Shown: piece after piece, positions 18,204-26,395 of the stretch
Layout of the letters: every line of letters starts with the position of its first letter
Position numbering within the stretch: the first letter of the stretch is position 1
Assembly (NCBI RefSeq): GCF_015714725.1
Contig: NZ_WBKM01000118.1
Location: 12,501 to 76,500 of the forward strand
Direction: 5' to 3'
DNA from: Nostoc sp. WHI
Lineage (GTDB): Bacteria > Cyanobacteriota > Cyanobacteriia > Cyanobacteriales > Nostocaceae
Length of the DNA stretch: 64,000 nt
Translations under genes and position numbers: made by a program
Notes under the pieces: model-generated
Told to the model about the DNA's origin: nothing
Seen by the model: the letters and a program-made list of their open reading frames with translations, nothing else
The model's database searches: none

Positions 18204-18575
18204 ATGAGCAAATTTAGAGAAGCAATAGCAGCAATAATATTGAGTTCATTGTTAGGAATTCCCTTCGTTATATTATCGCTGTGGTATCAGAATCCTCCTG
18301 GTTGTGAGCGATTCTGCTTCAGTAAACCATGTCCTCTAAATGCGTGTATGGGTGGAAATTCCTTAACGGCTGGGTTCCCATTCCCAATACTGCATGACGA
18401 TAATGCTGGCTCACCTGTACACGGCTGGGGAAGAATCGGGGTTGAAGATTTCCAGAATATAAATCTTGGAGTATTTTTATTAGATGCCTTGTTTTACGGT
18501 GTCATAATAATCATGCTTGTGGTAATAGCAAAAAGCGTTTTTAGATTCCTAAAACGTTCTAGACGGTTGGGCTAA
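18204..18575 (+). CDS. Two-helix membrane protein, hypothetical
   Basis: 123 residues. There is one hydrophobic helix at about residues 8-27 and another at about 90-112, followed by a basic tail (RFLKRSRRLG). The loop between them has four closely spaced Cys (GCERFCFSKPCPLNACMGG), which probably lie outside the membrane and may form disulfides or bind metal. I do not recognise the family. It is 50 bp after the deacetylase gene, so the two may be co-transcribed. Confidence 0.6.
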   Translation: MSKFREAIAAIILSSLLGIPFVILSLWYQNPPGCERFCFSKPCPLNACMGGNSLTAGFPFPILHDDNAGSPVHGWGRIGVEDFQNINLGVFLLDALFYGVIIIMLVVIAKSVFRFLKRSRRLG

Positions 18576-18795
18576 CACTGCCCCAGATTCGTACAAACAC
18601 TTATAATGAATATCATTATATTGAATCAGGATTGTTATAAATATAGGAATTACACGAAATTTTGAAAAACGAACTGCATTTGCATATCGGACGCAAAATG
18701 TCAAAGCCTTTCGTATATTCGTATAGAAGAAGAGTTTAAAGAGTTATTGCGTAAGTTATAAAATAAAAAAACTTTGTGTGTAAAGGCAGTACTGG

Positions 18796-21700
18796 ATGAA
18801 CAAAGTCAAACTCAGAATCTACGAACTAGCAAAAGAATTAAATTTGGATAGCAAGAAGCTATTAGCAATTTGTCAGCAACTCAACATTGCAGTCAAAAGC
18901 CATAACAGCAGTATCTCAGAATCCGAAGCAGAACGCATTCGTGTAGAGGCAAAGAAACTAACAGTAAAATCCTCGAAAATTAAAACAAACTCTGAAGATT
19001 GGGGCTATGTATTTATAGCTTCAGCAATTGATAGTTTTATCCGCCATCTTGAAGGTAAAACTGCCCTAGAAGCATATCCCGAATTTAGAGAGCGACGCGA
19101 TCGCGCCAATGAGTTAATGTATGAATGTGTAGGTAAAAAGCCTTCTCTATTTTATGTACATCGCAAGGGTGCGGGGAAAGAGCCAAGAGAAGAAATTTGG
19201 GATTTGACAATAGCAACAGACTGCGATGATTTTCAATTACCCACAATACTTGACAAGCTCAGAAAAACATTAGGATTTAGAGCGGCTGTACAAAAAGATG
19301 GACGCGGCGGTTTAAAAATACTATCGGCTCAGTTGCTACAGCCCTCACGGGGACACGCCGATAGCTATGCTGTACCTTGTCGCTTACGTTTGCTCCCTAA
19401 TCATCAGCATCATCTCGACATTCCGCCGAAGATATTGGCACGTATAGCAGCAGCGCCAGTTTGTGGCGATCATGTGCCTACAGAAGAGCAGCTGAAAGCT
19501 TGGAAAGCGTTTTTGCAAATTGAAGAAAAAATCGCAAAAGCGCGTCAATTTTGTGTGCGTTATGTAAGTCATAACTATAACTTTAAAAGGCGGATCAGTT
19601 TTGAAATTGATGTAGCCTCAGCCACCCTTGACGGCTTTTATCAAAATTCCCTCGACGTGGAAAACTTTTGGGAGCGAGCAAGACGGACAAAAAACGAAGA
19701 TTTAAAACTTTTTGAAACTGCTCCCATCGGAAAAAATTGGATTAGCGGCCGCCAACTAGGGACTGTTGAAGATGTTGACCCCAACCGTTGTATTATCAGT
19801 CTCAGACTAGAACGCGACTTAGCTGAATATATGGCAGCAGAGCGTTATCAATTACCAGCTACCGGATTCTTGTGTTTTGAGGCAGTTGGTGACATTCAGC
19901 AGATTCAGCGCAAGAAAAAAGCTTTGGAAGATTTGAATAATGGTTACACCCAAAATCCATATTTGGGAAACTTTTTGTTCGATGCTTCTCAGGCTAGACA
20001 AATCAAAACAACTATCGAACTTCAACCACAAGATTTGTTACTATCTTCTGCTAATCCTGGTCAAAAAGCAGCAGTAGAAAAGGTACTTGCCGCCAAGGAT
20101 CTTGTTCTTATCCAAGGGCCACCGGGTACTGGTAAAACTACCGTAATTGCCGAGATTTGCTATCAAATTGCCCTTCGCGGTGGACGCACGTTAATTGCAT
20201 CTCAAGCCAATTTAGCAGTAGATAACGCCCTAAGTCGATTAGTTCATAACCCAGTAATTCGGGCTGTACGCAAGGGGAGAGCCGAGAAAGTTGGGGAAGA
20301 AGGACAGCCATTTTTAGAAGACCAAGTGATTGGCAGATGGCTAGAAAATACTGCGGCTGACTGCGAAAATAATCTTACTAAACGGCTCGAAAATATTCAA
20401 ATTTTCAGTCAATTAGTGGCATCATCACCAAGATTTACAGCTTACTTCCAAGCAGAGGAAGAATTTAATCAGCAACAAAATAAATTCACTAAAAATAAGA
20501 TAAAAGTAGAGGAAAACTTTAAAAATCAAGAGAAATCTTATAATGAAACTGTAGCAAAACAAAATGAGGTTGAATCCCTAATTGCGGGTATGGGAAACAT
20601 ACTAAATACTGCACCAAATATCAATTGGGAAGCTCCAGAAGTTACAAATTTTTTGCCACTTCTTAAGCCCTACACAGAAGGAAACAGTTTAGTAGAAGAA
20701 TTTTTAGCAAATATTCGTAAAGCTACTCAATATACTGATGAACTTGGCTTGGTGCGGCCGACGCTTGGTGCTTTTGGTTTAGCGGCTTGGTTGCGTGAAA
20801 CTGTAGCAACAGAAATTTCTGAGTTTAAAACTGCTTTTAGTTATGCTCAAAATGCAACTGAAATCATGTCGGAAGTTGCAGCGCAGGTACAGGTTGTTAA
20901 ACAGAATTTCGCCTTATTAAATCAGCTACAACCAGAATATCAGCAATATCTTACCAAACTGCAAAATCTACAGCAAACAATCCAGATATGGCAAAACCGC
21001 CAACGGGAAATTGATTATATTATCTCAGCAGTCAAGGAATGGAAATCTACAGCACATTCCCATCTGTATCAAACCTTGAAAGAATGTCATCAATCAGGTT
21101 TACCATTAACAGAGAATTTAGTAGATTTACCACTAGGTTTGTTGATGTTTGCTAATACATTAAAGCTAACAATAGTCCCAAATAATTATAATATAAACTT
21201 ACCAGACTGGGAGCTATTGGCAAAAGCGATCGCTTATGAAATAGAAGGAGGTTTTACTGATAGGCGGGGTAAACAGCATAATTTTAGCTATTTTTTACAA
21301 CAAAATTTTAGTCAGATTCCAATGGTGCTATCTAAAAGCGATACCTCCGGCGGGCTTTGCGATCGCACCCGATGGCAAGAAATCTATCAACAGTTTAACA
21401 ATTATCAATTACTCACCCCAAAACAGCGAAAATTACTAGTTGAAAATACCCAGGTTTTTTTAATTAGAATGCAAAAAACCTATGGTGCATCATGGGAATG
21501 GAATAACATAGATTCTACTCTTACCCAAATTACACAAGAATTGTTAGATACTATTCTTATAAATGCACGTCAATGCGTTTTAAAAGTAAAAACCGAAACT
21601 GAACAACAGCTTCAGAATTTACAACAACTATTAAATGAACTTCAGAAAAATGAAATTAGTCAACAGCAAATATCTATTACTCAAGCTGAGGTAGAAAAAG

Positions 21701-23295
21701 CACAGCAAGACGCTAATTTGCAACTTGGAAGAGTTATTAATATTTTGCAAGAACTTAATCAACAAAATATACCTGCTCAATTACGCATTCTAACTGAACA
21801 ATATCTTGCAACACAATCAAATATTTGGGAGCAACCCCAAGAATTCTCAAAGCAAGTGCATTCTTGGGGAAGTTGCATCAGTCAACTTGAAACCTTAATT
21901 TCATCATTAGAACCTTTTGCTGTGCTGGAGATAATTAGAAATTCTCTGCATGAGCATTTATCAAAACTAAAACAAGAAACTGAAACTTCTCTACAGCAGC
22001 TTCAGAAATTACAAATTAATCTCCGCGAAATAGAACATAAATCACAACCACAACCCTCAGAAAACTTAACAGAGCAAAGAAACTGGTGGTTGACAGAATG
22101 GCAAACAATACCGGATAAATTTAAACCAGGAAATTCTGCTGCTGACTTGTTTAATTTAGAGTTATTACGCAGTATGAATACTAATTTTGAGTCTTGGCAA
22201 CAGCAACTCCAAAAAGACGAAGTTTATCTCAATAAATATCAGAATTTTGTTCAAGATTGGATTGGAAAACTAAGAAATCCAACTGAACGCGATAGCGACG
22301 ATTTAAGGCGTATATATCTAGATAATGCCAACGTCGTCGGTATCACCTGTGTTCAAGCTGCGAGTAGGGGTTTTTCGGAAGAATTCAAATCTTTTGATGT
22401 CGTCATCATTGATGAAGTGAGTAAATGTACTCCTCCAGAGTTACTAATCCCAGCTTTGAAAGGCAAAAAGTTAGTCATGGTAGGCGATCATCGGCAATTA
22501 CCACCTATGCTTGATACTAGCACTTTAGAAGAAGTTGCTCAAACAATTGGCAATACACGAGACGAACTACAATTCTTAGAAGAATCGCTGTTTAAAAGTC
22601 AGTTTGAATCTGCTGATGAAAGCATCAAACAAATGCTAACTACACAATATCGAATGCACCCATTTATTATGGGAGCAATCAACCAGTTTTATGACGGCAA
22701 ACTAGAATCTGGTATTTTGGAGCCGGACACAAAACGTGCACATCATCTAGCAGGTGAAATCATCCAAGAATCTCACCACATTCTCTGGGTAAAAACGCCT
22801 ATTGAGAATCAGTTTTTAGAGCAACGAAAGGGAACTTCTTACTTTAATACTCAAGAAATTGATGCGATTGAACGTCTGTGTCAGCAGTTTGAGAATATTT
22901 GGGCTTCTAAAGTTGCCAATGGGGAACCAAAAAAAGAAATTGCCGTAATTACGTTTTATGGCGCTCAATTAAGAAAAATCGATGAACGTCTGCAATCTGA
23001 ACTTTTCCCTTCGCTAGAAATTCGTACTGGTACAGTAGATAGATTTCAAGGTATGGAAAGACCTGTTGTAATTGTAAGTATGGTTCGCAACAACAGTAAA
23101 GGAGATGTGGGATTTGCTAAGAAGCCAGAACGGGTAAATGTTGCATTCTCTCGCGCTCAAGAACTCCTGATAATTGTGGGTTGTCATAATTTATTTACCC
23201 ATCAATCAGGTCAAGTCGGAAGTATGTACTCAGAAGTTTCAAATATTGTAAGTCTTCATGGAGGTTTCGTTGATGTTTCTCGCCTCTTCTACTAA
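18796..23295 (+). CDS. Giant SF1 (UPF1/Dna2-like) helicase with N-terminal IF2_N domain
   Basis: 1499 residues. Residues 1-50 are an IF2_N-type domain ([27 protein letters not shown]). About 70-430 is a helicase-associated region without a name I can give. The SF1 core is split: Walker A at about 442 ([17 protein letters not shown]) with motif Ia ([15 protein letters not shown]), then about 700 residues of Gln/Glu-rich coiled coil, then motif II at about 1203 (VVIIDEVSK), motif III ([12 protein letters not shown]), motif IV-like YRMHPF, motif V ([18 protein letters not shown]) and motif VI ([17 protein letters not shown]). All ATPase motifs look intact. The last 23 bp overlap a vestigial PLD start. 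A possible nucleic-acid defence or repair role is inferred. Confidence 0.85.
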   Translation: MNKVKLRIYELAKELNLDSKKLLAICQQLNIAVKSHNSSISESEAERIRVEAKKLTVKSSKIKTNSEDWGYVFIASAIDSFIRHLEGKTALEAYPEFRERRDRANELMYECVGKKPSLFYVHRKGAGKEPREEIWDLTIATDCDDFQLPTILDKLRKTLGFRAAVQKDGRGGLKILSAQLLQPSRGHADSYAVPCRLRLLPNHQHHLDIPPKILARIAAAPVCGDHVPTEEQLKAWKAFLQIEEKIAKARQFCVRYVSHNYNFKRRISFEIDVASATLDGFYQNSLDVENFWERARRTKNEDLKLFETAPIGKNWISGRQLGTVEDVDPNRCIISLRLERDLAEYMAAERYQLPATGFLCFEAVGDIQQIQRKKKALEDLNNGYTQNPYLGNFLFDASQARQIKTTIELQPQDLLLSSANPGQKAAVEKVLAAKDLVLIQGPPGTGKTTVIAEICYQIALRGGRTLIASQANLAVDNALSRLVHNPVIRAVRKGRAEKVGEEGQPFLEDQVIGRWLENTAADCENNLTKRLENIQIFSQLVASSPRFTAYFQAEEEFNQQQNKFTKNKIKVEENFKNQEKSYNETVAKQNEVESLIAGMGNILNTAPNINWEAPEVTNFLPLLKPYTEGNSLVEEFLANIRKATQYTDELGLVRPTLGAFGLAAWLRETVATEISEFKTAFSYAQNATEIMSEVAAQVQVVKQNFALLNQLQPEYQQYLTKLQNLQQTIQIWQNRQREIDYIISAVKEWKSTAHSHLYQTLKECHQSGLPLTENLVDLPLGLLMFANTLKLTIVPNNYNINLPDWELLAKAIAYEIEGGFTDRRGKQHNFSYFLQQNFSQIPMVLSKSDTSGGLCDRTRWQEIYQQFNNYQLLTPKQRKLLVENTQVFLIRMQKTYGASWEWNNIDSTLTQITQELLDTILINARQCVLKVKTETEQQLQNLQQLLNELQKNEISQQQISITQAEVEKAQQDANLQLGRVINILQELNQQNIPAQLRILTEQYLATQSNIWEQPQEFSKQVHSWGSCISQLETLISSLEPFAVLEIIRNSLHEHLSKLKQETETSLQQLQKLQINLREIEHKSQPQPSENLTEQRNWWLTEWQTIPDKFKPGNSAADLFNLELLRSMNTNFESWQQQLQKDEVYLNKYQNFVQDWIGKLRNPTERDSDDLRRIYLDNANVVGITCVQAASRGFSEEFKSFDVVIIDEVSKCTPPELLIPALKGKKLVMVGDHRQLPPMLDTSTLEEVAQTIGNTRDELQFLEESLFKSQFESADESIKQMLTTQYRMHPFIMGAINQFYDGKLESGILEPDTKRAHHLAGEIIQESHHILWVKTPIENQFLEQRKGTSYFNTQEIDAIERLCQQFENIWASKVANGEPKKEIAVITFYGAQLRKIDERLQSELFPSLEIRTGTVDRFQGMERPVVIVSMVRNNSKGDVGFAKKPERVNVAFSRAQELLIIVGCHNLFTHQSGQVGSMYSEVSNIVSLHGGFVDVSRLFY
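21338..21366 (+). repeat. Nostoc dispersed repeat inside the helicase coding region
   Basis: A 29-bp stretch beginning GCGATACCTCCGGCGGGC and ending GCGATCGC resembles the dispersed Nostoc element of type GCGATGCCT..GGCGGGCTACGC. It encodes the odd segment [10 protein letters not shown] (about residues 848-857) within the coiled-coil insert, in frame. It looks like a repeat tolerated inside a gene. Confidence 0.5.
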
Positions 23296-23320
23296 ACCTC
23301 TTGATGACAATTTTAAGAAT
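23273..23320 (+). pseudogene. Vestigial 5' end of a PLD-like gene (first copy)
   Basis: An ATG at 23273, inside the helicase 3' end, opens [16 protein letters not shown], nearly identical to the start of the intact PLD-like gene at 26373 (MFLAYSAKPIDDNLKN). Homology stops after about 16 codons and the frame soon ends. This marks where a helicase-PLD overlap once continued into a full PLD gene. Confidence 0.8.
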
Positions 23321-23952
23321 TGTATAAGTAGGTATGCAAAAATATTTATGTGATTGCGTACTCCTGTGGAGACGCTACACTCGCAATGACGATGTATATT
23401 TAATTTTGCATTACTACTTAGAAGAGATTGAGGCTATCTATTAGGCAAATTAGCCCTTGCCCTTACCCATAATGCCATTCCCTCTTTCTTCTTTAACCGA
23501 GAAGTATTTAGATACCATACATTTCTGGAAAAGAGATTGTGGCATGTGTAGTCTAGAGCAAATATCACTTGATGCTCAATTTAGCTCAAGGGGGGTCTAA
23601 TGATTGATCGCTTAGTGAATCTAATTTTTATCGATTCCTTTGCCCTAGCAATTAACCTGGCGTTTGGTACACTGCTTCGCACTAAAATCTGCAATTATTC
23701 ATGGGATGGATTTGCAGATGAGCTTTCAACACCAGCAAGCAGTATTAGTTCTTCTGAATTGCCACCATCTTTGGAGGAAGTAGATATAAACACTCCTATT
23801 TCATAAAGCCTGCCTGCTATTGTTGTCGAATTACTTTAGTTGACGTTTTGCGTGATTTGCAAAGATTATTAAAATTTAATCTTTGCAAATCAAAAAAATC
23901 TGAGAATTGGATTACCTTAAGGCTCTCAACCAGCAAAACACCCATGTTCACA
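23321..23952. other. Insert left part: spacer with no secure gene
   Basis: This stretch follows the PLD vestige. It contains a typical Nostoc spacer repeat at about 23355-23390 (CTGTGGAGACGCTACACTCG) and a 68-codon frame at 23600-23806 (MIDRLVNLIFIDSFALAI), which has no recognisable family and which I do not support as a gene. Confidence 0.5.
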
Positions 23953-24253
23953 CAGGGTTAGCGCGTCTCAAACCCTATTGACAAATCGATTCTATGAGAG
24001 TGTTGAGTTAGAGAAAGCCGCCGCCAAAACAGAAACCATATACTGATCATTCATCGCGGCTCGCCGTGACTTTTGGCGAATACTGCGGCGGAAAGATGAT
24101 TCTCGCCCTAAGGCATTCAGGGCAATGCGACGTAGCTTTAGAATTATTCTGTGGACTGTGCAGAGAACGAATTCGACATTCATCCTCATTGAAAGTGACA
24201 TCTAATGTCCAATGAACAGAATTTTCAATACCCCAATGCTCGCGCTAACCCTG
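23953..24253. mobile_element. 301-bp MITE-like remnant of an ISAs1-type insertion sequence
   Basis: Perfect 13-bp terminal inverted repeats: CAGGGTTAGCGCG at 23953-23965 and its complement at 24241-24253. They bracket a fragment of an ISAs1-family transposase on the minus strand. A 19-bp extended form of the end (CAGGGTTAGCGCGTCTCAA) recurs in the same orientation at 25988-26006. No clear target duplication is visible. The element is an internally deleted, non-autonomous copy. Confidence 0.75.
23992..24238 (-). pseudogene. ISAs1-family transposase, C-terminal fragment with frameshift
   Basis: On the minus strand the fragment begins [20 protein letters not shown], the signature of ISAs1 (H-repeat-associated) DDE transposases, where the Glu is catalytic. 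Near 24140 it shifts frame into [20 protein letters not shown] and ends [18 protein letters not shown]. Only about 80 of some 370 residues remain and the frame is broken, so it is inactive. Confidence 0.8.
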
Positions 24254-24281
24254 GCTCATCTCCCTCCCTAAAAATAGTACC

Positions 24282-24304
24282 TGCGCCACCGTTCGCGTGG
24301 CGCA
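24282..24304 (-). terminator. Hairpin after the amidotransferase-like gene
   Basis: A perfect 8-bp stem (TGCGCCAC at 24282-24289, GTGGCGCA at 24297-24304) with a 7-nt loop, 12 bp past the gene's stop. It could terminate the minus-strand transcript. Part of it (24267-24289) matches the C-terminal coding sequence of the GAF fragment at 25763-25785, so it may instead be relic coding DNA. Confidence 0.45.
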
Positions 24305-24315
24305 AGCTAATAGCA

Positions 24316-25713
24316 TTACTCTTGCATTCCTGCATACAGCAGTCGTACAAATAAACGCACACCATCATCATTCTTCAATATAGAATATGATGGAGCTTCA
24401 CTGTTACCAATCGCACGCAAATCTGACAGCAATTCTGGATGGAATTGACAAGTAAAAGAGCGTCGGATTTTCTTAGTTTCAAAGTCTTTATAATTAATAC
24501 AGGTAGCCGAACATTCCGTAACTATTTCACCATTTTCCTCTGCTGTTGAACAAAGAATTTCTACAGCATCGGGTAGTTGTATCAACCATGACAAAGTACT
24601 ACCAGCGATGATGTGCCGATAAGGAACAATGGCATCATGTATCATCCGGTAAGCCCAATTAGCAAACAGTATCGCTTCTTCGTTGACTTCATCCGAGTGG
24701 AACATCGAAATCGATACTTGACGCTCGTATTGAATCGTTGTGTCAATCACGCCTTCGTGAGTATCAGCCGTTACATCATGAGCATGAATAATTTCCCAAG
24801 GAATACTTAAGGCATCGCCATCAGGAGACTGATAAGGCAACAACACACTCGCGCCTACTTCCTTTGATTCGTTGCGCGTCACGGCAAAATGTTCATCATT
24901 CCAGCCAGTAGCAACTATGCGTCCATCGCGCTTTTTGATTTGGAGTGTCTTGCCCATCGCTTGGATGCGTTCTGCAACTTCTTGCAGTGATTTGAGAGTT
25001 CTACCGTCTTTGTCACGTTCTAGAGATGTCGTGCTAAGAACTTTCTTGACTGCTCGCCGAATCAGTCGGATATGACATTCAGCAGCCAGTTGATGCCCTA
25101 CACAAATAAAGATTGCGGCAGCACTACTAGGCGATCGCGAAATCAGTAACTTTTCCACTAATCCAAACATATCTTCTCGCGGGCAAGCCGGACTTGTCCA
25201 AGTGGATGCATCGTAAGTCGAAGGATCGCCGCCTTCCACTACCACCGCATAACCAGAAGTAATTGCCGGAATCACTATCTCTGGATCGATGACTCCAGTT
25301 GACCAAACAGGCAACAATACTGAGTCCATATCCGCGACTTTCTGAGCAATGTAGGCAATGTTTTTCGAGGCTCTAACATCTTCACCGGCAGCGTTAACAC
25401 CTACATGTTCCCAAGGTTCGATGATGGTTATAGAATTGCGTAACAAATTAGAGTGCAACAGCAGAAACTCTAAATCTGACCGTGAATTAATGACTTTTTC
25501 TAAAGGCGAAGCATGTCCCCATTCAAAAATGCCATCGGCGGCAAACAATTCTTTTTGGTCAAGCGGATTTTCCGAATTTCTATCTGCTAAGAAACGACCT
25601 AATAAAATATGTGCCGATTCAAAATCTGATCTGCCTGAATGCAAGTAGCCGGGAGTTAATCGCCAGTCGGCTATGGTGGTTTTATTGTTGTTAAATTTGA
25701 TAGCTTCTACCAT
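24316..25713 (-). CDS. Class I glutamine-amidotransferase-like protein
   Basis: 465 residues. I do not know a named family. The segment at 199-212 (AAIFICVGHQLAAE) matches the GATase nucleophile elbow (C-x-G-H-Q, Cys204), and FTCQFHPELLSDLR at 420-433 matches the catalytic His-x-Glu (His425, Glu427). So the full Cys-His-Glu triad of a class I amidotransferase is present. The N-terminal 190 residues (SVLLPVWSTGVIDPEI, GYAVVVEGGDPSTYD) extend the Rossmann-like domain, and a 60-residue insert separates the Cys from the core. It sits alone in the insert between two copies of a helicase-PLD module. Its amide acceptor is unknown. Confidence 0.6.
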   Translation of the reverse strand: MVEAIKFNNNKTTIADWRLTPGYLHSGRSDFESAHILLGRFLADRNSENPLDQKELFAADGIFEWGHASPLEKVINSRSDLEFLLLHSNLLRNSITIIEPWEHVGVNAAGEDVRASKNIAYIAQKVADMDSVLLPVWSTGVIDPEIVIPAITSGYAVVVEGGDPSTYDASTWTSPACPREDMFGLVEKLLISRSPSSAAAIFICVGHQLAAECHIRLIRRAVKKVLSTTSLERDKDGRTLKSLQEVAERIQAMGKTLQIKKRDGRIVATGWNDEHFAVTRNESKEVGASVLLPYQSPDGDALSIPWEIIHAHDVTADTHEGVIDTTIQYERQVSISMFHSDEVNEEAILFANWAYRMIHDAIVPYRHIIAGSTLSWLIQLPDAVEILCSTAEENGEIVTECSATCINYKDFETKKIRRSFTCQFHPELLSDLRAIGNSEAPSYSILKNDDGVRLFVRLLYAGMQE

Positions 25714-25736
25714 GTGTCCTCAACAATAGATTTATA

Positions 25737-26006
25737 TTATATGATATGGTCATCTTCATTCCTAAAAGTAGTACCTGTGCCACACTTTGCATATCGCCTA
25801 ACGATCGCCTCGGTTGCTGCAATAATTTCCATATCTTGCTCCCAAATTTCCGACATGAAAAAGACAAGGATAGCTACGATATTTCTCTCTACTATAGGTA
25901 TCCCAAAGCCAGCTTTAGCTCCAAAAGCTTTAGCAATTTGATTACGTAAAAAATAGGATTCGGATTGAGCAGAGACATCGGCAATCCCAGGGTTAGCGCG
26001 TCTCAA
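25737..26006 (-). pseudogene. GAF-domain protein, C-terminal fragment
   Basis: The frame encodes the second half of a GAF sensor domain: an IADVS motif, then FLRNQIAKAFGAKAGFGIPIV, then VAILVFFMSEIWEQD and IIAATEAIVRRY. This is the pattern of cyanobacterial GAF-histidine-kinase or cyclase sensors. It lacks the start of the domain and any effector. The 5' end runs straight into the IS terminus (25988-26006), so it was truncated by that insertion. A short match to its last codons lies at 24267-24289. Confidence 0.65.
25988..26006. mobile_element. Solo IS end (ISAs1-type terminus)
   Basis: A 19-bp sequence CAGGGTTAGCGCGTCTCAA identical to the left end of the MITE-like element at 23953-23971 and in the same orientation. 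It marks the point where the GAF fragment is cut. The rest of the element is missing. Confidence 0.65.
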
Positions 26007-26257
26007 GGCATCTTATTTGCCTGTAATTTTCAAGTAGCCATCACCAAAGCTAACATTTTTCGTCGTAAAACTTAGGTTTTAAGTCACTTCTAGTATTGAG
26101 AATATAGGCAATATAGCAATCCTATTTGATTTGTGAAAATTGAAAGCCTTAGATTCCCGACTTTTTAAATAAGTTGGGAATTTTATTGTTGGTGGGCAAT
26201 ACTACTCCAAATAAGCAAAGCAGCAGAAATTGAAGATGTTTTTTCTTCCCAGCATCG

Positions 26258-26395
26258 GGGTTCCATAATGATAGCATCAAACAAATGTGGTATCTTAGAG
26301 CCTGACACCAAACGCGCACATAATCTCGGAAGTTTATTTAAAACATCGTGCGTCTACATGGAGGTTTCATTGATGTTTCTCGCCTATTCAGCTAA
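26258..26395 (+). pseudogene. Shredded 3' end of a second helicase copy
   Basis: Three blocks align with the intact helicase gene in order. AGCATCAAACAAATG (26265-26279) matches about 22621. The block coding [13 protein letters not shown] (near 26283-26325) matches 22711-22750. The end coding LHGGFIDVSRLFS plus stop (26352-26395) matches 23252-23295. Intervening sequence is deleted and the frame is broken between blocks. This is the relic of a second helicase gene directly upstream of the surviving PLD gene. Confidence 0.85.

Noticed and set aside
23600-23806. 68-codon gene in the insert
   Set aside because: No homology or ribosome site I can support; composition fits spacer DNA.
26268-26372. 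N-terminal 35 codons joined in frame to the PLD gene
   Set aside because: They are translated helicase relic in a shifted frame; the conserved PLD start MFLA at 26373 matches the vestige at 23273.
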